A stretch of DNA of 64,000 bases from an uncultured bacterium (GTDB lineage Bacteria; Actinomycetota; Coriobacteriia; Coriobacteriales; Eggerthellaceae). Under the pieces are notes generated by a model. It did not search any database. It had not been told where the DNA came from and worked only from the letters and a program-made list of their open reading frames with translations. This document shows, one piece after another, positions 55,733 through 64,000 of this stretch (positions are counted from its first letter, which is position 1; each line of letters starts with the position of its first letter). Both the position numbers and the translations under genes were made by a program. Location of the stretch: positions 122,817 to 186,816 of the forward strand of contig CAJMPP010000001.1 of assembly GCA_905215325.1 (NCBI GenBank). Reading direction: 5' to 3'.

Positions 55733-56434
55733 CTACTTGTTCGCCGTGCCGGCGAAGAGCGGCTGCTGGTTCCAGGTGAGGAATTCCTCGACCGCGAGGT
55801 CCTCGAAGCTGAGAATCGCGTGCTCCGCGGAAGCCTGCAGGGCATCCCACGTGCCGGCGTCATCGCTGTCGTATATGGCGAGCGTACGGTAGCCGGCGCC
55901 GTCAAGCGTGCCGATGGCGTATGCAGAGTCCTCAACGCCCCAGGTCAGCTGCTTGGGCGTTCCCATAATCTCGCGGGCGCGGTCCCATACGTCGGGCTCG
56001 CGCTTCGTGGAATGCACATCCTCGACCGACAGCACGCGCTCGAGATACGGGGCGAAACCGCAACGCTCGATGCCGGCCATCAGGTACGGCTTGGGGCTCG
56101 AAGAAGCCACCGTCAGATGCGCGCCCGCCTGGGCAAGCCCCTGCACGAACTCGAGCGCGCCGGGACGCGCCTCGGCGCGATGGCGATAGAAGTCCAGCAT
56201 GTACTCGTCGATCATGCCGACCACCTCGCGGTCGCTTTCGCCCAAGCCGAACTTCTCATGGAAGAATGCACCGCACTCGGGGATGCTCATAGGGGCAAGC
56301 GCCGCCACATCGTCGGCGGTCAGCGTGCCTCCCGCACGTTCGGCCAGCTCGTTTTGCAGCCCATGCCACACGCCCATCGAATCGAGCAACGTACCATCGC
56401 AGTCGAACACCACGCCGATCTTGCTTGCGTCCAT
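55733..56434 (-). CDS. HAD-family phosphatase/phosphomutase
   Basis: A 233-residue HAD hydrolase: motif I DCDGTLLDS at residues 11-19, motif II Ser/Thr in VASSSPKPY, motif III Lys in STKREPDVW, and motif IV GVEDSAYAI. A helical cap lies between motif I and II. It matches the beta-phosphoglucomutase-like subgroup, which dephosphorylates or isomerises sugar phosphates; the substrate cannot be told. AAGGG precedes the ATG. Confidence 0.88.
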   Translation of the reverse strand: MDASKIGVVFDCDGTLLDSMGVWHGLQNELAERAGGTLTADDVAALAPMSIPECGAFFHEKFGLGESDREVVGMIDEYMLDFYRHRAEARPGALEFVQGLAQAGAHLTVASSSPKPYLMAGIERCGFAPYLERVLSVEDVHSTKREPDVWDRAREIMGTPKQLTWGVEDSAYAIGTLDGAGYRTLAIYDSDDAGTWDALQASAEHAILSFEDLAVEEFLTWNQQPLFAGTANK

Positions 56435-56693
56435 GACTCACCCTTCCCTTGCGTTTGCCTTCCCCGCAAGCCTAGCAGGAAGCGAGTCCGCCCGCCAGAA
56501 CTGCAGACCAACACCCGAAGTTGCCCAAGAACGACCGCCCTCGAGCGCAAACAAGCGCCCCCGGATAGCCCTAGGATGAGCCATCGGCCTTGCGCCGACA
56601 AAGGCTCGAGTCGTGCGTCTCGGCAAGATGAAGGAGCCTTCTGCGCATGATCTCACACGCGAAAGGCCCCTTCGCCCACCTCCGAAAACAGCA

Positions 56694-56730
56694 GCGGCGC
56701 CGAACGACCCGAGGCCGTTCGGCGCCGCTA
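56694..56730 (-). terminator. Terminator of pyrE
   Basis: AGCGGCGCCGAACG pairs with CGTTCGGCGCCGCT over 14 bp, 44 bases past the stop, with GTTTTC beyond on the minus strand. Confidence 0.85.
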
Positions 56731-56774
56731 GGCTTCGTTATGCGGTTCGCCCGAAGCTGCCGAGCGTACGTTGC

Positions 56775-57458
56775 CTATTCCTTGGCGCCGTACTGCTCGT
56801 AGTACCCGTCGATGGCGGCCTTGATATCGTCGTTGATGACGACCTCGCCCTCGACCTCCTTGTTGTACAGGCACTCGACGACCTCGGCCATGCTGACGAT
56901 GGACGCCACGGGGAAGCCGTACTTCTCCTGCACCTCTTTCTGAGCGGTGACCACGCCGCCCTTGCCGACCTCCATGCGGTTCAGGCTGACGATCAGGCCC
57001 TTTACCTCCACGTCGGCAGCACCCTTGAGGATGGGATACGTCTCGTCGATGGACTTGCCGGAAGTGGTGACGTCCTCGACCATGATGACGCGATCGCCGT
57101 CGTGCAGGTCGGCGCCCAGAAGATTGCCCTTGTCGGCACCGTGGTCCTTAACCTCCTTGCGGTTACAGCAGTAGCGCACTTCCTTGCCGTAGAGCTCCTG
57201 CAGCGCGATGGCGGTGACCACGGCCAGCGGGATGCCCTTGTAGGCCGGGCCGAACACCACGTCGAAGTCCAGGCCGAAGTTGTCGTGGATGGCCTGGGCG
57301 TAGTACTTTCCCAGACGATGCAGCTGCTCGCCCGTGACATACGCGCCGGCGTTCATGAAGAACGGGGACTGGCGGCCGCTCTTCAGCGTGAAGCTGCCGA
57401 ACTTCAAAACGTGGCTCTCCACCATGAAGTGGATGAACTCTTCCTTATACTGCTCCAT
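56775..57458 (-). CDS. pyrE: Orotate phosphoribosyltransferase
   Basis: A 227-residue enzyme that joins orotate to PRPP in pyrimidine synthesis. The PRPP loop VIMVEDVTTSGKS is present (near residues 126-138), as are FGPAYKGIPLA and the N-terminal LKSGRQSPFFMNAG orotate region. No other pyr gene is adjacent. AAAGGGGA precedes the ATG. Confidence 0.95.
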   Translation of the reverse strand: MEQYKEEFIHFMVESHVLKFGSFTLKSGRQSPFFMNAGAYVTGEQLHRLGKYYAQAIHDNFGLDFDVVFGPAYKGIPLAVVTAIALQELYGKEVRYCCNRKEVKDHGADKGNLLGADLHDGDRVIMVEDVTTSGKSIDETYPILKGAADVEVKGLIVSLNRMEVGKGGVVTAQKEVQEKYGFPVASIVSMAEVVECLYNKEVEGEVVINDDIKAAIDGYYEQYGAKE

Positions 57459-57732
57459 GAAATCCCCTTTCGCAAAGAAACGGGGCTCGGAAACGATTCC
57501 TTTGCCCCGTCAAACCGGCTTCCAGATAAAGTAGCAAATTCTCTTCGATTACGCCAATCGTCGACTCGCGAGTCAGCAGTCGGCAACGACGGCGCTTCCG
57601 ACGCCCATAATGGCCTTGGGCCATGCGGGCAGCGACCTTCAGGCCGCCCTCGCGCAAACGAAAGGCGAAACGGGACGCCGGAAGCCGCCGATCGCAAACG
57701 TTCTCGGTCGCCGATGAGCGGCCGGGAACGCG

Positions 57733-59016
57733 CTAGTCCTCTACGCGGATGACGCTGGGCTCGGCGCGCAGGACGTCCTCAAGCCCGCCGATCTCCTCGA
57801 GCACGCGGCGCACGCTTGCCTCGCTGGCGGTGTGCGTGACATAGCTGAGGTTCACCGTCTCATGCTGGGCGCTGCCGCGCTGCACCACGCTGCGCACGCT
57901 GACGCCGTGCTTGGCGAACACGCCGGCCATGGCTGCCAGCACACCGGAGCGGTCGGCAACGGAGAAGCGGATGTAGTACTTCGTGCTCAGCTGCTCCATA
58001 GGAACGATGGGCAGGTTGTCGGTGCAGGTGCAGCCGACCACCGGCGGGATGCCAAGCGTCATATGACGCGCAACCTCCAGCACATCGCCCATGACCGCCG
58101 CGGCGGCAGGGCCCGCGCCGGCGCCCTCGCCGAAGAACATGGTCTCTCCCACGGCGTCGCCCGTGACGTAGATTGCGTTGAACACGCCGTTGACCTGCGC
58201 CATCTGATGGGCCTTCGGCAGCATGGTGGGATGCACGCGCACATCGATGCCCCCGGGCGTGCGATGCGCCAGCGCCAGCAGCTTGATGACGTAGCCCATG
58301 TCATCAGCGGTGTCCATGTCGAGCTGCGTGATGTTGCGGATGCCCTCGGTGTAGACGTCGTTGAGCTTCACACGGCTGTTGAAGGCGATAGACGCCAGGA
58401 TGGCGATCTTCGCGGCGGCGTCGAAACCGTCGACGTCGGCGGTGGGGTCCGCCTCGGCGAAGCCCTTCGCCTGAGCCTCGGCCAGCGCATCCTCGTAGGA
58501 CAGGCCGTCGTCGACCATGCGCGTGAGCATATAGTTGGTGGTGCCGTTCACGATGCCCATGACGGAGGTGATCTCGTTGCTGATGAGCGAATGCTTCAGC
58601 GGCTGGATGATGGGGATGCCGCCGCCGACGCTGGCCTCGAAGCCCACTTCCAGATTCTTCTCTCGGGCAAGGTCCATGACCTCGTCGCCGAAGGTGGCCA
58701 TGAGCGCCTTGTTGGCAGTGACCACGTTCTTGCCGGCGCGCAGGGCACCGAGCACCACATCGCGCGCGGCGGTGGTGCCGCCGATCAGCTCGATGACGAT
58801 ATCGATCTCGGGATCGTTGATGATGTCGTTGAAGTCCTCGGTGAACAGGTGCAGCACGCCGCGCGCCTCGGCCTGCTCGGGATTGCGCGAGCACACGCGC
58901 ACCACTTCCATGTCGACGCCCAGATGACGCTTGAAATCCTCGCGATGGTTGCGCAGGATGTCCAAGCAGCCGCCGCCGACGGTGCCCGTTCCCACGAGTC
59001 CAAGTTTGATGGTCAT
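57733..59016 (-). CDS. hom: Homoserine dehydrogenase
   Basis: A 427-residue enzyme that reduces aspartate semialdehyde to homoserine. The Rossmann motif GLVGTGTVGGG is at residues 6-16, the NKAL motif follows VVTA near 101-107, and the signature region FAEADPTADVDGFDAAAK contains the catalytic Lys. A C-terminal ACT domain (YYIRFSVADRSGVLAAMAGVFAKHGVS) suggests feedback control by threonine or another amino acid. The start at 59016 has GGGGGAG upstream; a far longer in-frame extension is an artefact of the base bias. Confidence 0.96.
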   Translation of the reverse strand: MTIKLGLVGTGTVGGGCLDILRNHREDFKRHLGVDMEVVRVCSRNPEQAEARGVLHLFTEDFNDIINDPEIDIVIELIGGTTAARDVVLGALRAGKNVVTANKALMATFGDEVMDLAREKNLEVGFEASVGGGIPIIQPLKHSLISNEITSVMGIVNGTTNYMLTRMVDDGLSYEDALAEAQAKGFAEADPTADVDGFDAAAKIAILASIAFNSRVKLNDVYTEGIRNITQLDMDTADDMGYVIKLLALAHRTPGGIDVRVHPTMLPKAHQMAQVNGVFNAIYVTGDAVGETMFFGEGAGAGPAAAAVMGDVLEVARHMTLGIPPVVGCTCTDNLPIVPMEQLSTKYYIRFSVADRSGVLAAMAGVFAKHGVSVRSVVQRGSAQHETVNLSYVTHTASEASVRRVLEEIGGLEDVLRAEPSVIRVED

Positions 59017-59267
59017 GTCTCCCCCTTCGAAAAGTTGAAAAGCTGCGCCCGAAGCGCCGGGCGGGTTTGGGATGGCTATGTTGCAAACCAGAGGATACCG
59101 CAGGAACGCCGGCGCCGCGCGCCGATGCCGCCCACAGGCCCCCTGGAGCCGGCGAGACGACCGCCAAGCCCGCAAAACCCGCGAAAGCGCGGAATATGCG
59201 GCGGGCGGCCGAGCTTGCGACTGCCGGGTTGACCCCAGCGCCGAACGAGCCGACCGCCCCAACGTGT

Positions 59268-60623
59268 TTAGATGTCGCGATGATACAGGTCGGCGTAGGT
59301 TTCGCGGCGGGTGACCACGCGAGCCTGACCGTCCTTCACGAACACGATGCCGGGACGCGGCTGGCCGTTGTAGTTGCTGGCCATGGTGTAGCAGTACGCG
59401 CCGGTGCCGAACACCGCGATGACGTCGCCCAGGTCGGGCGTCTGCAGCGGCATGTCGATGACCACCGCGTCGCCGCTTTCGCAGTGCTTGCCGCACAGCG
59501 TGACGATCTCGGTGCGGGGCTGGCCTGCTTTGTTGGCGATGGTGGGCTCGTAATCGGCGTGATAGAGCGCCGTGCGGATGTTGTCGGACATGCCGCCGTC
59601 GATGGCCACGTACTTGCGGATGTTGGGCAGCGTCTTCAGAATGCCGACGGTGTACAGCGTGAGGCCCGGGGTTGCCACCAGGCTGCGGCCGGGCTCGACG
59701 GCCAGGCGCGGCAGCTTCACGCCCAGGCGTTCGCAGTTCTCGCGGACCGCGTTGACGGTGCATTCGGCGAACTCGTCGATAGTGGAAGGCTTGTCATCGG
59801 CCTTGTAGGCGATGCCCAAGCCGCCGCCCATGTCGAGCTCCTCGACCTCGTAGCCGTAGGTTTCCTTCACGCGGGCGATGAACTCGACCATGACCTGCAC
59901 AGCTTCAGCAAACGAATGCAGCGCGAAGATCTGCGAGCCGATGTGGCAGTGAAAGCCCGCCAGGCGCACGTTCGGGGCCTCGAGCGCATCTTTGACGCAC
60001 TTGAAGGCGAAATCGTTGAGCATGGTGAAGCCGAACTTGCTGTCCTCGCAGCCCGTGCGGATGTACTCGTGCGTGTCGGCCTCGACGCCGGGGGTGACGC
60101 GCATGTAGATGTCCTGCGTGACGCCCAGCTCGCCGGCGATCTTGCTGATGCGGCCCAGCTCGATGCGGCTGTCCACCACGATGCGGCCGACGCCTGCCGA
60201 GATGGCCTCGCGCAGCTCCTGCGGCGTCTTGTTGTTGCCGTGAACGAACACGCGCTCCATGGGGAAGCCCGCCTGCTGTGCGCACCACAGTTCGCCGCCA
60301 CCGGACACGTCGAGGCACAGACCCTCCTGCGCGACGATGCGCGCGGTTTCCTTGTTAAGGAACGCCTTGGAGGCGAAGATGACGTCGGAGTTCTCGTAGC
60401 GGCTGCGGAACGCCTTGAGGTAGGTTTCCATGCGGTTGCGCATGTCGGCCTCGTCCATGACGTAGAGCGCGGTACCTTCCTTATGGGCGAGCTCCACCAT
60501 GTCGACGCCGCCGACGAACAGGTGGTCGTCGCGCACCTCGGCGGTCATGGGCAGCACGGCGCCCAATTCCATGGTGGTGCGGTTATCAGGTTGCTTGGTG
60601 TGGTCCGATGGTGCCAAAGACAT
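59268..60623 (-). CDS. lysA: Diaminopimelate decarboxylase
   Basis: A 451-residue PLP enzyme of the alanine-racemase fold that makes lysine from meso-diaminopimelate. The PLP lysine sits in FASKAFLNK, with HGNNKT, the GGGLG phosphate loop (MGGGLGIAY), EPGRS and the active-site CESGDAV present. Starts at 60623 (weak GAAAGCGAG site) and at the MELGAVLP Met 51 bases in are both possible. A perfect TTGACA (minus strand, 60732-60727) lies upstream without a well-spaced -10. hom lies downstream after 251 bases. Confidence 0.95.
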   Translation of the reverse strand: MSLAPSDHTKQPDNRTTMELGAVLPMTAEVRDDHLFVGGVDMVELAHKEGTALYVMDEADMRNRMETYLKAFRSRYENSDVIFASKAFLNKETARIVAQEGLCLDVSGGGELWCAQQAGFPMERVFVHGNNKTPQELREAISAGVGRIVVDSRIELGRISKIAGELGVTQDIYMRVTPGVEADTHEYIRTGCEDSKFGFTMLNDFAFKCVKDALEAPNVRLAGFHCHIGSQIFALHSFAEAVQVMVEFIARVKETYGYEVEELDMGGGLGIAYKADDKPSTIDEFAECTVNAVRENCERLGVKLPRLAVEPGRSLVATPGLTLYTVGILKTLPNIRKYVAIDGGMSDNIRTALYHADYEPTIANKAGQPRTEIVTLCGKHCESGDAVVIDMPLQTPDLGDVIAVFGTGAYCYTMASNYNGQPRPGIVFVKDGQARVVTRRETYADLYHRDI

Positions 60624-60798
60624 AGGCGCGCTCGCTTTCTCGCAGTTCCCGGTGTCAAGTTGCAATTGGCAAACTGACGCTGTTCTCAATCCGTTCCATA
60701 GTATCAGGCTCGAACGCGCGCCACTGTGTCAACCTGGTAAATTCGGGTGCAAATAGCAACGGCTCGGCAACCCCTGCTGAGCCGTTCCCTGACACGAA

Positions 60799-60824
60799 AA
60801 AGCCCCCGCGTTTGCGAGGGCTTT
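60799..60824 (-). terminator. Terminator of the small membrane protein gene
   Basis: AAAGCCC and GGGCTTT stem extended by an imperfect inner stem, with TTTTTC following on the minus strand. Confidence 0.88.
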
Positions 60825-60857
60825 GCATATGAGATTATGTTTGCCGAGCAAGTGCGT

Positions 60858-61130
60858 TTACTTGCGGCAGGACACGTGAGCCAGGCCGGCGGCGATGACG
60901 AACAGCACCACGAATTCGCCCAGGAGCGGCGCCACGGCGCTACCGAACCACGCAAGGCTGACGGCCGGAGTCTGAGCGGCCACCAGGGTGAAACCCGTCA
61001 GCGATGCCACGGCCGAGGAAGCGATGGCGCACACCGCGATCGCGATCGCCAGCAGGGCGACGAACCCGACGAGCATGGTAATCGGGGTATGGTTTCCTTG
61101 GATCTGCTTTACGTTCGTTGCTGCGTTCAT
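60858..61130 (-). CDS. Small membrane protein, 90 aa
   Basis: Two hydrophobic helices (TMLVGFVALLAIAIAVCAIASSAVASL near residues 18-44 and PLLGEFVVLFVIAAGLAHVSC near 68-88) join through a short loop. I do not recognise it. A GAAAGGA lies rather far, about 12 bases, from the ATG. The terminator downstream supports a real transcript. Confidence 0.65.
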   Translation of the reverse strand: MNAATNVKQIQGNHTPITMLVGFVALLAIAIAVCAIASSAVASLTGFTLVAAQTPAVSLAWFGSAVAPLLGEFVVLFVIAAGLAHVSCRK

Positions 61131-61654
61131 TTTAACCCGTCATCCTTTCTCGCTCGCCTGAATCCGTTTCAGGCTTCGGTCTAGTTCACCGTTTGGCAAC
61201 GTTGGAAAGCTGCTCCTTGACAACTTCGTTGCGTTCGGTGCGATTGCCAATCTATCAGGGCTGCGCCAGAAGTGAAGATGTCTGTCGATTTCTTCACCAT
61301 TCGGACACTTTTCGCCAACATTTTGTGCACCTGCACAAAAATATGGTCAATAGAAACCCTCTTAACCGATAGGCTATGTGAATATATGTTTCACCAGGTT
61401 ATCGATAGGAAATCGGTTTTTGCCCTGGCAAATCGGCCATTAAAATACTGGCCGATCAATCCATGCCTCATAAGAAAATTGTTCAACACTATCTTTTTGC
61501 TTTTACGTTTTAAAGAGCTTTTTGCAGTGTTCACAGAAGCCCCACCAGGCCTTTACGGGTGCGGTACAATTTGAGCCGCGAAAACATGCCATCGCGGCGA
61601 ATCCTGCCCGATCGGCACGGCGACAACCGTCAACGTCACGCAAGGAGGCCAAAA
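61131..61654. promoter_or_regulatory. AT-rich regulatory stretch with three inverted repeats
   Basis: No gene is supported. Inverted repeats are GTGAAGA-N12-TCTTCAC (61272-61297), TTTTGTGC-N4-GCACAAAA (61321-61340) and ATCGGCCA-N9-TGGCCGAT (61432-61456). The stretch is clearly more AT-rich than the neighbouring genes and separates two divergent genes, so it should hold both promoters. Confidence 0.55.
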
Positions 61655-62050
61655 ATGGCGAAGCCCGAACCGTCCATGGACGAATGGCTCAAGGAAGCGA
61701 AGCAGGACCCGAAGGCCGCACAATGCGGCATGTTCCTCACGCACAACGGCGTGGTGCGCATCACGCCCAAGGCGCAGGTGCGCGAGGGCGTCGAGGGACT
61801 TGGCGATGTGGCGCAGGTCGACTTCAGCTACGATGCCGAAGGCCTTGAGCAAGCCGTCAAGGAAGCGCTCACGTGGCCGGGCGTCTATTATGTGCGCGTA
61901 TGGCTCAACGAGGGCGTGCTGAACGTGGGCGATTCGCTCATGTACGTGCTCATCGGCGCCGACATCCGCCCGCGCTGCATCGACGCGCTGCAAAACCTGG
62001 TCGGCAAGATCAAAAACGAGCTGGTGGTCGAGAAGGAGATCTACGCGTAG
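61655..62050 (+). CDS. MoaE-like protein
   Basis: A 131-residue protein that aligns by pattern to MoaE, the large subunit of molybdopterin synthase: CGMFLTHNGVVR near residue 24-35 matches the GAVVTFTGxVR segment, and LNVGDSLMYVLIGADIRPRCIDALQNLVGKIK matches the central GDxxxxVGVxxxHR region. However, the His-Arg pair before GEL and the FWKRE lysine are not conserved (VWLNEGVL and VVEKEIY here), so catalytic activity is in doubt. No moaD or other cofactor gene is adjacent. AAGGAGG precedes the ATG at 61655. Confidence 0.65.
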   Translation: MAKPEPSMDEWLKEAKQDPKAAQCGMFLTHNGVVRITPKAQVREGVEGLGDVAQVDFSYDAEGLEQAVKEALTWPGVYYVRVWLNEGVLNVGDSLMYVLIGADIRPRCIDALQNLVGKIKNELVVEKEIYA

Positions 62051-62068
62051 GCGAGACATCCGGGCATA

Positions 62069-62112
62069 AACGAGAGAAGCCCGTCGGCGCAAGCCGACGG
62101 GCTTCTCTCGTT
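62069..62112. terminator. Long perfect hairpin between convergent genes
   Basis: A 20-bp perfect stem, 62069-62088 with 62093-62112, around a GCAA loop. It can end both the MoaE-like gene and the surface-protein gene opposite. Confidence 0.92.
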
Positions 62113-62138
62113 ATCATGAGGTTAAAGAAACGCCGCGC

Positions 62139-63385
62139 CTAGCGCTTGCTACGCCTCTTTGCCACCACGGCGACCCCCAGTGCGGAGGCGCCCAGAGCCA
62201 GGGCCACAAGGGCGCTCGGGGTCTTATCGCCGGTCTCGGCCAACTCGGTAGCTGCTTGCTTCACTTCGGGCTTGTTGCCGGGATCGCCCTTGGTCTTATC
62301 GTCGGACTCAGCCTTGGACTCGCTGCCGGGATCATCCTTGGCCTCATGCGTATTCGTGATGACGCCCTCGTTGCCAACGGTGGCGTTGTCGGTAGTATAG
62401 CCATCGACGTCTGCCTGGGTAATCTTGTAGTCGATGCCATAGCGCTCGCCATTGTCGTCATAGGCGTACTTGCGGACACCAGTGTACGTGACGGTATACG
62501 TATCGTCGCCATTGTCCACAACAACGGGCTGAACATCAGAAGCGACGCCATCAGCGGTCAGCGAAAGGAGCTTGGCGTAGTCCTCGGCGCTCGGGCGCAG
62601 ACCATCTTTATTGGAGGAGTCCTTCCAAGCGATCGTAGCGCTGATGTCGGCATAGGCGGGGACAATGGTGAGCGTGGCAGGGACGATGCGGATGTAGTTG
62701 TAGCCGCAGATGTCATCGCCGACGACCATCTTGTAGATATAACCATCGCCCAGGTCGACATCACCAAGGCCCGTACGGGCTCCCGCGCTATTGCTCGTGT
62801 AAGCTGCCGGGAGCTGCTCCGGATCGGCCGTATAGGTGATCGCATATTCGCCGGGCTGCTCGCCCGCCTCGCGACTCAGGCTAAAGCTGCAAGGTCAAGC
62901 TGAGTCGCGGGATCGCCGACGATCAGGCTCAAAGCGGCTCCTAAGATCGGGTCGGCTTCGCCCTCGACCTTCGTGGCATTTAGCTCCTCGAATTCATACA
63001 ACGTCAGGATGTTGTGCCGCACAAAGTAAGAGCCGTTTCCCAAGTAATTGCCGATGAAGTCAATCTTCTCCCAAACGAAACCCGAGCTTACCATGCCGTC
63101 GTCGGTCGCAAGCCAGGTATCGCCGTCGCCCGTGTTGCCACGGTCGCTTTTGAAGCAGAATGATCGGGTGTAATCAGTTCCCTCCACAAGGTCTTTACCG
63201 CCGTCCTTGACCGTCGACCTGAAGTGATGAGACTGACCGTTATACCACGCACTCTGAGGACCGGAAACCTCCGGCTTTCCGAAGCTTGCCTCCTCGTCCG
63301 CCCATGCGCTTACCGGCATCGCAAGGGTAAGCGAGACTATTAGCGCCAACGCTACAATGCCCAGTGTTTTTCTGAATCCTTTCAT
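62139..63385 (-). pseudogene. Cell-wall-anchored MBG-type surface protein with a frameshift
   Basis: Reading from 63385, a signal peptide (LGIVALALIVSLTLAMPVSAWA) and an MBG-like module run to residue 169 and stop at 62876. From just before that point another frame continues with matching content: FSLSREAGEQPGEYAITY, then YIRIVPATLTI, a second domain, a linker and a C-terminal sorting signal LAETG (62200s), hydrophobic helix and RRSKR. One extra base in the AAA at 62883-62885 (TTT on the coding strand) would join the two and give LAAFSLSREAG, so a one-base loss is the simplest reading. This could be a real mutation, phase variation or a sequence error. GGAGG precedes the ATG at 63385. LAETG implies sortase anchoring, unlike the giant protein. 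Confidence 0.8.
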
Positions 63386-63692
63386 CGATTAACCTCCTTG
63401 ACAGATTCAGCTATCCGGATCGCTCTTTCGCAATCCCCCAACCTATGCTTTGCCCGGTACCGATGCATACCGATGCAAATCGCCTGTTCCATAAGCCGCC
63501 GCTATCGGTTCATCTACTGCGTTACCGGTGGCTGTAACAGTTGGTTGACCTGGTCCGTTGCTAGCTCGGCGGATTCGGCCTTCTCTGCTGGAGGCCTCAG
63601 TCTGGGCTTCTCTTCCCTTTCCCGTTATCGCCTTGCGTTGCTCGTTTCTCGTCTGGTTCGCAATCACGAAAGGACCGGGTCGTAAGGCCCGA
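63386..63692. other. Gene-free stretch upstream of the surface protein
   Basis: No gene is supported. It should hold the promoter of the frameshifted surface protein gene; no clear -35/-10 pair stands out. Confidence 0.4.
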
Positions 63693-63950
63693 TCAGCTAT
63701 TTACAACGCTGTATGCATTCGAAAGCTGCCCTCCGTTTTCGGAGTGGCATGGCTCGACCTTGATAAGCCCTTCTCGGCTCATGCGCGTGATGGCGCGGTC
63801 GATGGTCTTGACGCTGCAGCCCATCAGCTGAGACAACTCCTTTTTCGTTGCCTGCGCCGCACCTGATATGGTTGTCTGCGCGGCGATATAGCCGAGCAGA
63901 CGCTCCTGCGTGGGAGTTAGCGATATATCACTCTCATGTATCTTGCGCAT
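63693..63950 (-). CDS. Small winged-helix DNA-binding protein
   Basis: An 85-residue protein with a helix-turn-helix (TKKELSQLMGCSVKTIDRAITRMSREGLIKVEP) and a short wing (NGGQLSNAYSVV). It probably regulates transcription or replication of a nearby element, perhaps the surface protein gene downstream. The start at 63950 has AAAGG five bases upstream; an in-frame Met at 63992 is possible and would add 14 residues. A TTGCTT-N17-TATGCG pair lies in the last 50 bases of the window. Confidence 0.7.
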   Translation of the reverse strand: MRKIHESDISLTPTQERLLGYIAAQTTISGAAQATKKELSQLMGCSVKTIDRAITRMSREGLIKVEPCHSENGGQLSNAYSVVNS

Positions 63951-64000
63951 ATCTGCCTTTCCGCGCATACGTTGTATGTAGGCGGTAAGCAAATGCAGAC

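Noticed and set aside
57733..59763. A 676-codon version of homoserine dehydrogenase
   Set aside because: The first 249 residues are Arg/Pro/His-rich, overlap lysA in another frame and lie before a good ribosome site at 59016.
61272..61574. A 100-codon open frame in the AT-rich gap
   Set aside because: It crosses all three inverted repeats, lacks a ribosome site and shows no domain.
63443..63667. A 74-codon minus-strand open frame between the winged-helix and surface-protein genes
   Set aside because: GTG start without a ribosome site and a translation with no recognisable feature.

Overview
The window is high-GC DNA, apart from a few AT-rich gaps, from an anaerobic actinobacterium of the Coriobacteriia, most likely an Eggerthellaceae member. 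This is an inference from gene content: a type III glutamine synthetase, HypA/HypB, a Tat-exported flavoprotein reductase without a heme domain, a four-cluster ferredoxin protein, a long Rel protein, a very large MBG-repeat surface protein and a gene set spread over both strands. No rRNA, tRNA, CRISPR array or insertion sequence was found.

Layout. 0-9.3 kb: a DUF47 phosphate-transport accessory protein; a minus-strand operon recJ(-helicase fusion) > rel > metallo-beta-lactamase hydrolase; and a phosphofructokinase with mixed ATP/PPi signature residues. 9.2-11.1 kb: a 10-TM metal transporter behind a five-unit 11-bp direct-repeat array resembling a PHO box, then a small membrane protein. 11-25 kb: one 4,682-codon surface protein with about 43 MBG-like repeats. 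25.5-30.7 kb: a lipoprotein transglutaminase, then a compact pilC-like / four small membrane proteins / pilT cluster. 30.8-33 kb: groESL with a CIRCE operator. 33-38.3 kb: a NarL-type two-component system, a Tat flavoprotein and nadE. 38.5-43 kb: hypB, hypA, tatC, tatB-like, a small membrane protein and an amidohydrolase. 43-46.5 kb: an OmpR-type two-component system and the ferredoxin protein. 46.7-50.6 kb: dtd, glnN, rpsI, rplM. 50.6-54.2 kb: a gene-poor stretch with one AbiEi/DUF559-like gene between two repeat clusters. 54.2-60.7 kb: metA, a HAD phosphatase, pyrE, hom, lysA. 60.8-64 kb: a small membrane protein, a MoaE-like gene, a frameshifted cell-wall-anchored protein and a winged-helix protein cut close to the window edge.

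How the genes fit together. metA, hom and lysA serve the aspartate amino-acid family; MetA has Glu at position 111, which predicts acetyl-CoA use. The Tat genes can export the RR-signal flavoprotein, and hypAB points to a nickel enzyme encoded elsewhere. The two large surface proteins and the pilus-like cluster form a surface and adhesion island.

The most unusual signal is a family of short non-coding boxes (core TTCTGGGCGGTTTT) in three gene-free regions at 35.3, 51.3 and 53.3 kb. Each cluster has two forward boxes, then a GACCTGGGG box (on the opposite strand in the third), then one or more reversed boxes, and each lies near GC-rich degenerate repeats. I do not recognise this element.
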